Shown one piece after another: positions 47,389 to 58,114 of a stretch of 64,000 nucleotides of DNA. The position numbers and the translations under genes were made by a program. The notes beneath the pieces were generated by a model that was given only the letters and a program-made list of their open reading frames with translations, was not told the DNA's origin and searched no databases. How positions within the stretch are numbered: position 1 is the first letter of the stretch; every line of letters begins with the position of its first letter. The stretch is taken from the NCBI RefSeq assembly GCF_030052815.1, contig NC_079510.1, positions 32,441,823 to 32,505,822 of the forward strand. The letters are read 5' to 3'. The DNA is from Hevea brasiliensis. Its lineage: Eukaryota; Streptophyta; Magnoliopsida; Malpighiales; Euphorbiaceae.

Positions 47389-48483
47389 TAAATGCATTAT
47401 TGTATAATATTAAAACCAACCATAATATAACCCATAAACAGTTTCAGCTCATAATATCTCTAATAATTCATATTACAATTATTTTTTTAACTTTAGATAT
47501 TATAATCTTCCATGATTTTGATACCAAGTCTCAATTTTAAATAATTAATTTAATTATTTAACCGATTTAAATAATGAATTCATATAGTCAATTTTAACTT
47601 ATTTAAAACTAAGGCATGCTTCTTGTTGATCCTTTAGAGTCATTTTAGTAATTTGTTTACCAAATTTCACATTTTTTTAAAATTTTAAAACACTTATATC
47701 ATTTAAATTAGTAACAATCAAGAACACCTAAAAATGAAAACAAGTAGAATATCCATGAAAATCGCTTTATCCAAATTCAAACCCAAACTTGAATCTGAAT
47801 AATATTCTTAAAATTTGAATCTATCTCAAATCTAATTAAAATTTATTCTCAACTGCTCGAACCTGTTCCAAACACGATTATTATTATCAAAAAAATACTC
47901 AAATCTGTTTAATTTTATATTTTTTAATTAATAATTTAATAATTTCATAATTTCATAATTTCATAAAATATACTATATTTTTTAAAATAAAAAAATAAAA
48001 TTTATGAATATTACTATTAAAAAACATATATTTTATATTTAATTAAATATTTATATAAATGATTTCGGATAATGGATACACAACATGAAAAACTCCAACT
48101 TATCACAGGTATTATTTTTCAAACTCAAACCTATCTCAAATCCATTCTATTAGGATTCAATCTGATCAAATTTCTACAAAATCTGATCTATTGTCATCCC
48201 TAAGAATTCCACCTTTTAACCCGAAATATGAAAACGAAAAACTTAGGTTTAGATGTTCTTTGCATTTTGACTCGAAGGATAATGTTTCTGAGCTGGCCAA
48301 GCGTGCTGCTAGGCCTAACATTGTTGGGCCTAGGCTTATTCAAGTGTCCAATTTGATTTTTCAATTTTTCATGACATTGTTCGGCCTAGGCTTAATTCAA
48401 GTTACCATATTACTTTAGTTGCTTTATATTTCTACCTCCTTTTTCTTCTCATAGATTGGATATTTTCGTTGTTCTTGATTTTC
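47389..48483. other. Intergenic between hAT-like element and ATPase relic
   Basis: Repeat DNA matching 22640-23397 up to about 48112, then native flank. No gene; the ORF at 48191-48418 is not protein-like. TTGTCATCCCTA at 48191-48202 looks like another end of the small hAT-like family. Confidence 0.5.
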
Positions 48484-49190
48484 CTCCTCCTTTGGCTTTC
48501 TCTAATTGGCAAGATCCAAAGAGCAATCAATGTCTTTAGGTCTTGTTTGGTTGGGGGTAAATAGACTAAGAAATTAGCAAAACATAGTCTTATTTGGTTT
48601 ACATTATCGAACTAATTTCTTGAGAAGTAGAGCACTTTACTTCTCTTGTGTAAGTGAAGAAACTTACCTAGGTAAATCTTGGTAAGTTGTACTTCCTACT
48701 TAAGTATAATAAATTTACCAATTTGTCCTTTAATTTGTTACACTTTGAATTATTTTGTGGGCATTATTGTCTTTTATAATTTAAAAGTAAATTACTTTCT
48801 GATAAGTTAATTTATGTACCAAATATATTTATATCATACTTTCCAAGAAATAAGTTCCCTACAAGTGCACTTCCCGAAAAATATATTTCCCAGGAAGTAG
48901 AATATTTTAAACCAAACAAAGCCTTAATCTCGTCATTTTGATCAATAGCTTCCTGAGCTTATTGTTGTCCTCAATTGCACTCAACTTAATACCGTAGACC
49001 TCATAATTCAAGAAATTAGGCATGGCAACCATAAGAGTTGCCTTCCTAGTTACTGGAGGACCATAAAGGAGATAACATGCACGTTTCCGAGCTTTCCCAA
49101 TTTTAGTGTAGTAGTCTTTCCCCTTGACAACTTCATTCTTGATTTATTGCTTCTTTGTTGCCATTGCCAAAGTGTTGAAAACTCCCCGGC
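48484..49190 (-). pseudogene. AAA-ATPase pseudogene fragment 3, split by a MITE
   Basis: Minus-strand pieces match the ATPase core: NTLAMATK, GKDYYTKIGKARKR, YLLYGPP followed by a ruined Walker A (VTRKAT for GTGKST), NFLNYEVY, KLRKLLI (48927-49185), then, beyond the inserted MITE, DIDCSLDL with a stop replacing Gln just before RKPK (48484-48536). The sequence is nearer to gene B (NFLNY) than to gene A. It lies in the native right flank and is not part of the 11.8 kb duplication, so the ATPase cluster was once larger. Confidence 0.85.
48539..48923. mobile_element. Tourist-like (PIF/Harbinger) MITE inside the ATPase relic
   Basis: 385 bp. Left end GGTCTTGTTTGGTT, right end read inward GGCTTTGTTTGGTT (12 of 14 match), flanked by TTA on both sides (48536-48538 and 48924-48926). 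Removing it with one TTA restores the ATPase alignment, so the insertion site is exact. No coding sequence. Confidence 0.88.
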
Positions 49191-49197
49191 TGCTTAA

Positions 49198-49385
49198 AGG
49201 CCCACTTGTTATAAGATCTTTTCCTGAAAATAGCATGTCGAGTAAGTTACTTTCTAGAAAGTGAAAGAAATTGCTTTCTTGACTTCCCATGAAGCTAAAT
49301 AAAATGCCAACTAAATAAAATAGATTTTCATACTTTCTGAGAACTTGAAGTTTCGCAACTAAGTTATCCCTTACCAAACAAGCCC
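49198..49385. mobile_element. Second small Tourist-like MITE
   Basis: 188 bp, ends AGGCCCACTTGTTATAAG and, read inward, GGGCTTGTTTGGTAAG, flanked by TAA (49195-49197 and 49386-49388). It interrupts the N-terminal side of the ATPase relic. The ORF across it is not a gene. Confidence 0.6.
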
Positions 49386-49564
49386 TAAGTAGTGCAAGTT
49401 TGTAACAAACCCTAAATAGTGCAAGTTTATTATTAGTGTTTTTAAATAATTAATTTTAAAAAGAAACTGTTCAATAAAAATTAAAAAATATTAATAAAAA
49501 TTTAAGAATAAATTAGATAATTAAAAAATAAAATGAAATATTGTAAGTATAAAAATTTATTATT

Positions 49565-50219
49565 GGGAAAATTACTTTTCATCCATGAAGTATGGCATAA
49601 TTAACATGTCCATGATTTTCTTCAGGTCAAAGGGGAAAGGTGGTCAATGATGAGAGAAAAAATTTTTAACACCAAAATATCCTTGTTGTTGTGATAAAAA
49701 TTGAAAAATACTTTAATCCCTCAAAACTTTTCTCTTTGTTCTTTTATCTCGCCGTTTCTTCTCCCTACCATTTCAGCTCTATACAGCAAATCTTCATGAG
49801 CAGTAAATCTTTGTGGGTCTAGAGTGAGTGAAGGATATCAACTTCGAGTGCTAGTTAGGTAGGAATGAAGATTTCTTAACTTTTGTTGTGTTTGTTTAAT
49901 TTTTTTATTATTTATTTTAGATTGATGCAATGACAAATGGATGTTAACTTGCATTGTAATGAAATTTTGTTGAATGAAAATGCAAATTTAGTTTATATTA
50001 TTGCGATTAATGAATGAAAATAAATATTATGTTGAATGTGAGTTTGTTGATTGAAAAAGTGCAGGTTGTGAACAAATGTAAGTGTAGTTTTCATAGTTGT
50101 TTTTGCAAAAGAGACACTAAAGTGTTGTATTTATTAAAATTATAAGCTCTAAAGTATTGTATTTATTAAAATTATAACGACTAAAGTGTTGCAAAAAAAT
50201 TAAATTTTATCAGAATTTA

Positions 50220-50257
<38 letters not shown>

Positions 50258-50431
50258 TCTTGGTGTTCTACAATTGATCTGTTTATAGGGTAAATTATAT
50301 CATTACCATTACAAGTGATATTCTTCAATGACCATTTACTTCCTTAAATATATTCATATTCGGACACAACTTAAAAATATCAAAATATTATACAAAATTA
50401 CAAATCACAACACAAAAAGCTACTAAAATAC

Positions 50432-50473
<42 letters not shown>

Positions 50474-50682
50474 ATAGGTGAAAAAGAAGGGGGTGAGTTA
50501 GGATTTCAATATTTTCAAGAGGGCAATTTGAATATTTTACTCTCCTCCAACTGCTCAAATGGACGCAGGGATTAAATTTTAAACAGTAGAAAATCTCAAA
50601 GTCATAGTCATTCAATTTTAAAATTAAAAGAAAAAAGTATTAATTATGTCATACCTCATAGATGAAAAAATAAAATTTCCTC
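49565..50682. mobile_element. Non-autonomous DNA transposon with ~45 bp inverted ends (Mutator-like?)
   Basis: The left end GGGAAAATTACTTTTCATCC continues to CATAATTAACA; the right end read inward starts GAGGAAATTTTATTTTTTCATC and continues to CATAATTAATA, about 75-80% alike over 45 bp. Interior: a 35-base T run (50222-50256) and a (GA)n run (about 50432-50471), no coding sequence. Long inverted ends suggest a Mutator-like element, but I cannot see a clean 9 bp target duplication. Confidence 0.5.
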
Positions 50683-50802
50683 AATTATTTCGCAAAAATT
50701 ATTTCTATTAACTTGACATTGATTCATTTAATTTAATATTAATATATTAATTTATATAAAGTTATTAGTTGCATAAATTTATTATTTATTAAATGAAGCA
50801 TG

Positions 50803-52074
50803 TGTGGAATGAAATCTCACATCACTAATATCTGACGCTCACCAGACTTATATACCCTTTGAGGACTTTCAACTCGCAAGCTAACTTTTAAATTAGATTA
50901 AAGGCCCAATGTGATAATAGAATCTTCAATTTAGAGTGAAGGTATATGATATAGCTCTCCACTATGTATATATATATATATACTTGACCTAGTAACTCAG
51001 ATTTTCGGATAGCTTATGAGATTAATTATATTTAATGGCTTAGTCATAAGATTCATTTAGTCAATTTAACCATTGTAAAACCCACTCAATAAAAGAAAAG
51101 AATTTTGATTAAAGATAATAAATCTTGATAGTATTGTCAAATACAACAATGTCTATAATTATGTACAATAAATAGAAATATAATCCTATAATTATGCTAG
51201 CTAAAAATATTCATATAATTACATAGTTGACTTACATAATCAAATATTTTCTATATCCTATATAAAAAGGTCAAATTATCTGTGGAGGTATATTCTTCTC
51301 CCTAATCAATATGGTATACTATTCTCTAACTTGAGCATCATAAGGTTTTCATTGAGAACATTCCGATAGACCTCTAACCCATTTGTTATCTATTTTGTAG
51401 GTACATACTTGCAAGAAATTTTCATGGACTGCAATAATGGTGCCGTCTGTAGGAAACGACAAAAATAATTGTGTTTCTTCCTTGTATTCTTTATATTCTG
51501 AACTCAAAATGGGAGAAGAACCAAGTGAGAAGATGGCTTATAGTTTGTAATAGTCTAGCAAAAAAATTTTTATCATACTCAAGAAATTTCTAAATTTATT
51601 CAGGTAAAATCTAAAAAATTTATTTACAGTCACATAAGTTTTGTTTTAAACTTGCCAGAGGGCTTTATATCCTATTAGATGATCAATCAATGATATTCTT
51701 CTTGTAGTAAATATAAATGTTTTATCATTGCATCAGTCATAAATGTTTTATCATTGCATAACTCTTTTTTCTTTGCTATTACGTGCCTATATATCTAACC
51801 CATGTGCTTCAAGCGATATTTTTATTTTTTATTTTACAAAGATTTGACATTAAAAATAAATAAATAAATAAATATAAGAACCTAATTATTTACGGTTTCA
51901 ATGGTTTTTCTTATGTTATTTGTAACTGATGAGCAATTGGACATTGTGATATTACATTTTATGGTACCATCAGTCTATTATTACAAATTTGTCATTCGTT
52001 TATTATTACAAATTTGTCATTTGCCATCAATTTGCTAGATGCACTAATTCTTTGTTGTCATTATGTTTGTCTAC

Positions 52075-52128
<54 letters not shown>

Positions 52129-53233
52129 GTGATGATGATGAATAAAGAGAGAGCCATTATGCTATACTTAATATTACTGGGCTGCCACTTTTTTTTACTG
52201 GCATTGCCACTGCTTTGAATAAAGGAAGAAATTGCCTTAGAATTTATTTACAAGATATCATCACATGGTCTACATGGGATTATTGCATTAATTATCATCT
52301 TGCCATCACATAAATAGCCTAAAATTTTGTGATCACAATTTTGCCATCATTCGTACCATACCCTGCATATCCATTGGTCCTTCTTTTGGCAAATTAAGCT
52401 GCACACATTAATTTTACTGTTTAACTCTATTTTGTGAAATTAAAACTGTCATTTTATACTCATTTCCTTTGAAGACTTGATAGCATTTGTTTATTTCTAT
52501 TTTAATTTTAGAAAATAACTTCTAAAATTAATTGAAAGAAATAATACAAATTGAATTACAAGTTAACTTTTAAGTGCGAGCATCTCAAATTATGTTAGAG
52601 TTTGCTTTATTTTCTCAAATATTGCCTTTGATCTTTTTTATTTAGCTCCTGTGAAAAAGTTACAATATCGAGTACATGATTTATCTCATATGACACCCAT
52701 GCACTCACAAATATTAAAAGTTTTCGCCAAGCAAGAAAATTTTTAATTTATTATCAGTTAGAATCAATTTATAGACCTCTTTAGACGTGCAATATACACT
52801 TTACACATCATATTATTTAATGAAACTATTGAGCAAATTCACAACATGTATTATATAGAATTATCTTCACAAAAATACTTACACAAAATGTTATTTTTGT
52901 AGAAGAAAAACAAAGGATGCTTAATTCATCCACGACAATTGTCTACCAAGCTACAACAAAAGATGCGTAGCCCATCCACAATGATAATTTGTCAAGCTAA
53001 AATAAATGGTGCTTAACCCATTCATGGCGAGATTGCTTAACCCATCAATAGTAATAGTCTGTGAGACTAAATAAACTTGGGATGGTTAATCCATCTGCGA
53101 CGAAGTTAATCATTATTAAATTCAAGGTGATAATCCACACTCCAAAAATTATAAGGTAATGACCAAATCTTTATTATTTAAACACAACAAACCTAAAGAT
53201 TCATATCAAAGAATGGACTAATGATAGAGCCCC

Positions 53234-53274
<41 letters not shown>

Positions 53275-53520
53275 CCTAATAACTCAAGTTTTTGAATATT
53301 TAATAGTTCAACCACTGTAAGAGCTAAATAAAATAATATTTATAATTATGTTAACTAATAATATTCATATTATATTGTTAACTTACTGTAACTAACCATT
53401 GTCTATATCCTACCATTGTCTATATCCTATATAAAGAGACCAAATCATTTATAAAAATATATTCTTTTCTCTAATCAATATAATATATTATTCTCTTATC
53501 AATTTTACTAGTCAATTCTA
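50803..53520 (+). mobile_element. Non-autonomous LTR element (LARD/TRIM-like), degenerate
   Basis: 5' LTR about 50803-51433, starting TGTGGAATGAAATC, followed at 51438 by TGGTGCCGTCTGTAGGAAA, a motif common just behind plant gypsy LTRs. A related segment at about 53130-53515 (shared: TA-repeat, ACCTA[G/A]TAACTCA, TATATCCTATATAAA, CTAATCAATAT) is the likely 3' LTR. The ~1.6 kb interior has no gag-pol; it includes a diverged ~45-60 bp tandem repeat of CTTAACCCATCCACGACAAT-type words (about 52915-53105) and an (AAT)n microsatellite (52075-52127). Confidence 0.45.
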
Positions 53521-53878
53521 ATTTAATTATTTAAATTTTAACCATATGTTATAATTGGTTTTAGAACCAAGTTTGATGTTTCTTTCAATCATGTTCAATC
53601 TCTTAAAAAATTAATAATAAATATTTTTATCATTAAATATTAGAAAAAAATTTATTATTATTATTTAAAGATTATATTTAATTGGCAAAATTTGAAGGAC
53701 CTTTTTTAGGTATCCTTAGGCAAGTGTTCCAGGGTGCGTAACATTTTGCAGCTACCACATTCCCCCTTAAGATCAAGAGAGATAAATTAATTAAACAAAA
53801 AGTATTAAAATTAATTTAAAATTAAATTTAATATGTTTCAATTATAAAAACTTTTAAAATAATTAACAGAGCCTTGGC
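53521..53878. other. Intergenic, AT-rich
   Basis: Low-complexity sequence between the LTR-like element and the end of the snoRNA locus. The snoRNA precursor probably terminates in this T/A-rich DNA. No gene is visible. Confidence 0.5.
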
Positions 53879-54000
53879 TTCTGTTACCCATTTCTTTAGG
53901 AAATGAATGCGCTTAATCATTCTTCTATAGAATACAAAGAACTCCTCAGTGGATAGCATTTAAACACCAGCAATTTCTCATCCCCAAAGACAGCTTAGAA
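53879..54000 (-). ncRNA. Possible H/ACA snoRNA at the end of the snoRNA cluster
   Basis: The minus strand has an H-box-like ATAGAA (about 53926-53931), then a hairpin CATTTC-CTAAA-GAAATG, then ACA three bases before the proposed end (53882-53884). This is the order hairpin, H box, hairpin, ACA. The 5' hairpin is poorly defined and I found no rRNA match for its pockets. It may instead be precursor spacer. Confidence 0.25.
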
Positions 54001-54038
54001 ATTAACTCTGTAGAACAAGAAATCGAAAATAATTTCAA

Positions 54039-54129
54039 CTCTGCTCAGAAATATGAATTTCCTTCTCACTGATTGAATAATCTCTGAAGTCTGACATGTG
54101 AATTGTTTCATAAATTCATCATAGCAGAA
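54039..54129 (-). ncRNA. C/D box snoRNA guiding a 25S rRNA C (yeast snR58 site)
   Basis: 91 nt. A terminal stem (TTCTGC / GCAGAG) brackets box C ATGATGA (54116-54122) and box D CTGA (54045-54048). The guide CACATGTCAGACT (54088-54100) is complementary over 13 nt to AGTCTGACATGTG of plant 25S rRNA, and a CAGA box D' follows one base later. The fifth base upstream of that box pairs with the C of GAGUC, which is the site yeast snR58 modifies (C663 in yeast numbering, from memory). It would direct 2'-O-methylation in the nucleolus with fibrillarin, Nop56, Nop58 and the 15.5K protein. Third or fourth in a minus-strand cluster. Confidence 0.8.
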
Positions 54130-54200
54130 GCTTGAATATATCTTCGAATTGTTGAAACTAATAAAAAAAACCCCTCAAAAAATGTAAATACAATGAAAAT

Positions 54201-54285
54201 AGCTCTCATTTTCTTCAGATATCTGCTCACGTTTTAATCAGAATAGCGTATACGCCCCCAAATCTGGGCATATAATCACAGAGCT
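54201..54285 (-). ncRNA. C/D box snoRNA guiding 18S rRNA G in AAUAGCG
   Basis: About 85 nt. Stem AGCTC/GAGCT, box C-like GTGATTA (54273-54279) and a terminal ATGA (54206-54209), with a second CTGA nearby (54215-54218). The guide TATACGCTATT (54242-54252) lies directly against box D' CTGA (54238-54241) and is complementary over 11 nt to AATAGCGTATA of 18S rRNA; the fifth base pairs with the G of AAUAG, a known methylated G in human 18S (G644) and, as I recall, in plants. The box C and end choice are less certain than the guide. Confidence 0.65.
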
Positions 54286-54367
54286 CATTAATTTGTCCAA
54301 GAAAATAAAAAGGAAAAAAAAAAAAAGAATTTTCCCAGATGGAAAAATAATTTAAAAAGAAATTCAA

Positions 54368-54446
54368 GAGATCAGAGTGTGCTAAATGGGTATCAGTCAC
54401 GATTAAATCAGAAACACGGACCAATTAAAATTACTCATCATATCTC
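54368..54446 (-). ncRNA. U18: C/D box snoRNA U18 (SNORD18 homologue)
   Basis: 79 nt. Stem GAGA/TCTC, box C ATGATGA (54435-54441), box D CTGA (54372-54375), box D' CTGA (54408-54411) and a degenerate box C' (about 54393-54401). The guide TTGGTCCGTGTTT directly before box D' is the hallmark of U18 from yeast to human; it is complementary over 13 nt to AAACACGGACCAA of 25S rRNA. The fifth base pairs with the A that U18 methylates (A649 in yeast numbering). This is the clearest RNA in the window. Confidence 0.88.
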
Positions 54447-54551
54447 AAAAATTTCTATATATATTTTTTAAATAAATAAATAAATAAAGCATTTCACTAA
54501 CCCAAAGAAATGGGGAAAAACCTCGATGAAATAATAAGAAACTAAAAAGAA

Positions 54552-54632
54552 TCAATCATCAGAGACTTAAATACCATGAATCATGGAAAGAATCCATCAT
54601 ATTGTTGCAGTTTTTTCTCATCATTTGATTGA
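54552..54632 (-). ncRNA. C/D box snoRNA with 18S guide (UUGUUGCAGUU)
   Basis: 81 nt. A perfect 7 bp terminal stem (TCAATCA/TGATTGA) encloses box C ATGATGA (54618-54624) and box D CTGA (54559-54562), the textbook geometry. AACTGCAACAA (54602-54612) is complementary over 11 nt to TTGTTGCAGTT of 18S rRNA and is followed by an ATGA box D'-like word (54597-54600). That rRNA stretch carries known methylations in plants and yeast; I cannot fix the exact target base. It is the first RNA behind the promoter. Confidence 0.78.
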
Positions 54633-54780
54633 CGATCCTTTCTTCTATAAAGGGAGGCCAAACGCAAAAGATAAGAGAAAGAGAATTGACAGAGAAGAGA
54701 GTAATTTGAAAGCGAAGAATGCCCCTTCACCCTCAGGAGACTGCCTTGCGGTGCGCTGAATCTCCTTCTGGCTCGCCGCC

Positions 54781-54886
54781 TATTTATAGAGGCCATCGCT
54801 AAAACCCTAAATACTAATGGTCTGGTTTTCTGTGTACAACGATGTGATGAGCGGCAAGGGGAGGTGCGTCTCAAATCCAATGGGCC
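54781..54886 (-). promoter_or_regulatory. snoRNA cluster promoter: site II, telo-box, TATA
   Basis: Reading on the minus strand: site II GGCCCA (54881-54886), telo-box TTTAGGGTTTT (54801-54811), TATA box TCTATAAATA (54781-54790). Telo-box plus site II or TATA is the typical promoter of plant snoRNA and translation-related genes. Transcription should start near 54750-54760, about 120 bp ahead of the first snoRNA. The ORF that crosses this segment (54581-54901) has no family features and overlaps the promoter, so it is not a gene. Confidence 0.75.
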
Positions 54887-54935
54887 GGCACAAAGGTTCA
54901 ATCATTCATGCAAAAAAGTTTTTTAACCCAGCCCA

Positions 54936-54936
54936 G

Positions 54937-54994
<58 letters not shown>

Positions 54995-56535
54995 TATCAC
55001 ACTGACCCACTAAATTTTATAAGTATTATTACAAAAATTATTATATTTTAATTTGTTTATAAAATTTATTGAATTTTAATTTAATTTTATAAAAGTCACT
55101 GTAATCAAAAATTAAAAGTTTTTAAGTTAATCTATTAACCTCTCAATTATTTTATAAATAAAATTATTTAATTAATGATTACTAATAAAAAAAAAAAAAC
55201 AAAGCAAAAAGAGGAATTTCATGGCGAGGAAGATAGCAGCATGTGTTCTATGCATCCTATTTTATTTTTTTTTAATTAATAAAATAAAATAATTTTATTT
55301 ATAAATAATTGATAAATTAGTAGATTGATAAGAAAAATTTTTAATTTTCAGTGTAATTTTATGAAATTAAATTGAAATTTAGTAGATTTTATGAAAGAAA
55401 TTAGACTTCAGTAATTTTTATAAAAACACTTATAAAAATAAGTGATCATTTGTGATATTTTCTTTTTTTTTATGAGGATTTGAATTAAAGTAATTAGATA
55501 AATGATATGCTTTCAACCACTTAATCAAGTCAGATAAGAGAAATATTTACATTTTTAAATTTGAATTAATGATTATAATTTGTTTCATTAACAAATTAAT
55601 TTTATATTTAAAGTAACCATAGGAAGCACTTAAAAATGCATTATTATCCTTATAATTATACCAAATTTATAAAATTTTCCCTCTATTTCCTTCCCTTCTC
55701 TTTCTCAATATTTCTATGTATTTACCTTTCTCCATTCCTTCCTCTTTCTCTTCTCCCTCTCCTCTTTTTCACTTTTCCCTTTCTTTTTCATTTAAGAATA
55801 TGAAAAGTGTTTTCTATAATTATTTTATTTTTAATTTACTTTATTCTATTCATCATAATATTGAAGTTTATCAATTCATTTAATGATAGCAATAAAAAAG
55901 TATTGCTATTTTATTTTTAATTTACATTATTCTTTTTATCATTATATTAAAATTTATTAAATTATCTAATAGTAGTTTTTTTTTTATAAAAAAGTAGCTA
56001 TTAATAAAAGTAAAATTTATTTTATAAAAAAATAAAGTTATAATAAAAACTCATAATAAGAAAAAATAAAATAAATATTAATTCAAATTATTTATTTTAC
56101 ACATTTAAAAATAAAAAGGATTATTTAGCAAATTTAAACTAAATTGAAATCTACAAAATGCAAGACTGTAATAAATATTTAAAATATAAATATTATTATT
56201 CGAATCTTAATATGATTATATAATATTTCTATAATTACGTATCAAGAAGTCAAAAGATGTGTATGCAAAACATATGCTTTAAAACTAGTATTAGTTAAAT
56301 ATGAATGTCCTATCTATAATATAATTATTTTTTATTTAATATTATATCTAATGACGTAATTATTTTTAAGTATTTATCTAAATATCTTGTTAATTTAAAA
56401 TTAAGTATACAAGATTCTTAATTATGTTAAATAAAACAAATATTTAAATCCAATAATCAAACGATGGAAAGTGAATTATTAAAAAAAAATATAAATTACA
56501 TTTGTGTATTCTTTTTTCATATGCATGATTATAAG
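54936..56535. other. Intergenic, very AT-rich
   Basis: Begins with a long (TA)n microsatellite (about 54939-54987). The rest is AT-rich with short pyrimidine-rich stretches (55680-55790). An inverted match exists between 55075-55165 and 55270-55385 (AAATTTAGTAGATTTTATG-type words), perhaps the arms of a small MITE. No gene is visible. Confidence 0.5.
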
Positions 56536-57021
56536 TAGGAATGACAACAGGTTGAATTTTTATAACTATTCAATTCGATCGAATCTTAATAGGATGGGTT
56601 TAAATAGTACACAATCGAGTTCAAGATGGTTTCGAGTTTTACACGTTGGAAATCCATTATTTTAACCTATTTATATAAATAATTAATTAAATATAAAAAA
56701 TATATATATTTTATAATAATATGTATAAATTTTATATTTTTATTTTAAATAAAACATAACTTAAATATTTTATGAAATTATTAAATTTAAAAAAATAAAT
56801 TATTAATAAAAATAATTTTTATGTAGACTATTAGTTAAAATATATAAAATTAAAAATGTTTGAGCATTTTTGGGTAATAATAATTGGATTTGGGACGAAT
56901 TTGGATAGTTGATAATAAATTTTAATTGAGTTTAAAACGGGCTCTGATTTTGAAAATATTAATTGGAATCAGGTTCGAATTCGGGTGATTTTCGCAGATA
57001 CCCTACTCATTGTCATTCCTA
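56536..57021. mobile_element. hAT-like MITE, 486 bp
   Basis: Ends TAGGAATGACAACAGG and, read inward, TAGGAATGACAATGAG. Flanks ATTATAAG and ATTATATA (56528-56535 and 57022-57029) share the first six of eight bases, a likely 8 bp target duplication. No coding sequence. The copies at 20368 and 32889 are more decayed relatives. Confidence 0.6.
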
Positions 57022-57029
57022 ATTATATA

Positions 57030-57190
57030 TATATAAAAAAAAAGTATTTAGATCACAAATCAATTTCAAATTCATTATTAAATATGGTAAATTGTGAGAA
57101 AAAAAAAATTAGATGCTTAAATTATCAATCAATTTGAAATCCGTTAATAAATTACTAACATATTTTACACAATCCGTTAGTAAACTGTTA
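57030..57190. repeat. CACTA-like subterminal repeat field, left of the Harbinger insertion
   Basis: Words such as TCAATTTGAAATCCGTTAATAAATTACTAAC recur in diverged form right of the Harbinger element. They resemble the subterminal repeats of plant CACTA elements (ACC.A.GAATTT..TTGGTAAAT). Confidence 0.4.
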
Positions 57191-57780
57191 GGGCCCATTT
57201 GGTTAAGGGAAAATGAACCCAGGAATTGGAATGGGAATTAAAGATTCCCATTGTTATTGTTTGGTTAAGATTTTTTCTATTCCCATTCCACTAAGGGAAT
57301 GTGGTTCTCTCAAAAACGGGAGTCAGGATTCCCTACTTTTAAGTCAGGGCTCAAAACATGGGAAAGCAACTCACTGACCTTTCAGAAACACCGCTCCTCT
57401 CGTTAGGTCGCTAATCGCTTCCTTTGCCTAGGAAGTCCAATTCTCTCTCTCTCCATCCACTTCTACTGCTAATCTTTCATGTCTGATTGAACTTTTGTTG
57501 GTTCATCTCACAAATCACGAAACCCACATGTTGTATGGTAAACTCTATCTCCTTTCCCTGATCTATGAAAATATTATAGCAAAATCATAGATCATTCCTT
57601 AGGTTTCAACAAAACAAATCACAAACCCACAAAATTTCATTGGGTTCCTTTGAATTCTCATTATCATCTTAGCTTTTTTTTTTTTTTTAATTTCTTTGGA
57701 GAAAATCACAGACCAAAAGGTTTTGACTTATGGAATAGAAAATTCCTTTTGGTGTTTTGGAGATAATTGATTTTCTTTGA

Positions 57781-58050
57781 TTTCTTTACTGTGGTGTAGT
57801 GAATATAACTGAATATGGATTTTGGGATGATATTTATGCTTCACTCATGATGAGGACTTCCTTACTTCAGTCCAAACAAATTGAACTCTGCACCTATCAT
57901 GTTCATGATTAGAATTGAATTAGCAGAATTTGTCAAGGTAGTGGAATTTGTCATGAAGCAAAATAATATGTTGGACTTGGGCACATTCCTACCTAAGTTT
58001 TTTTTTTTTCTCTAAATGTGATATTTGTGAAATTTAACCATATATACTTT

Positions 58051-58081
<31 letters not shown>

Positions 58082-58114
58082 TCATATTAAATTAATGTAT
58101 ATTACATATTCTTT
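57781..58114 (+). repeat. Internal direct repeat A of the Harbinger element
   Basis: About 90% like 58939-59284. Starts TTTCTTTACTGTGGTG, contains GATTTTGGGATGATATTTATG and a (TA)n run, ends at TACATATTCTTT. Confidence 0.85.

Larger units (their letters stand above)
23398..48112. repeat. Tandem segmental duplication, unit 2 (split by a retrotransposon)
   Basis: It repeats the gene order of unit 1. Differences from unit 1: a ~620 bp insertion at 25641-26263; a ~60 bp local repeat near 28440-28510; a ~50 bp insertion at 30501-30556; and the chromovirus block 35138-46348. Right of the retrotransposon, 46950-48112 resumes the sequence of 22196-23397. The native right flank starts at about 48113. 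Confidence 0.88.

Noticed and set aside
54581..54901. 106-codon minus-strand ORF, Arg/Ser-rich
   Set aside because: It spans the promoter (site II, telo-box, TATA) and the first snoRNA, and has no family features.
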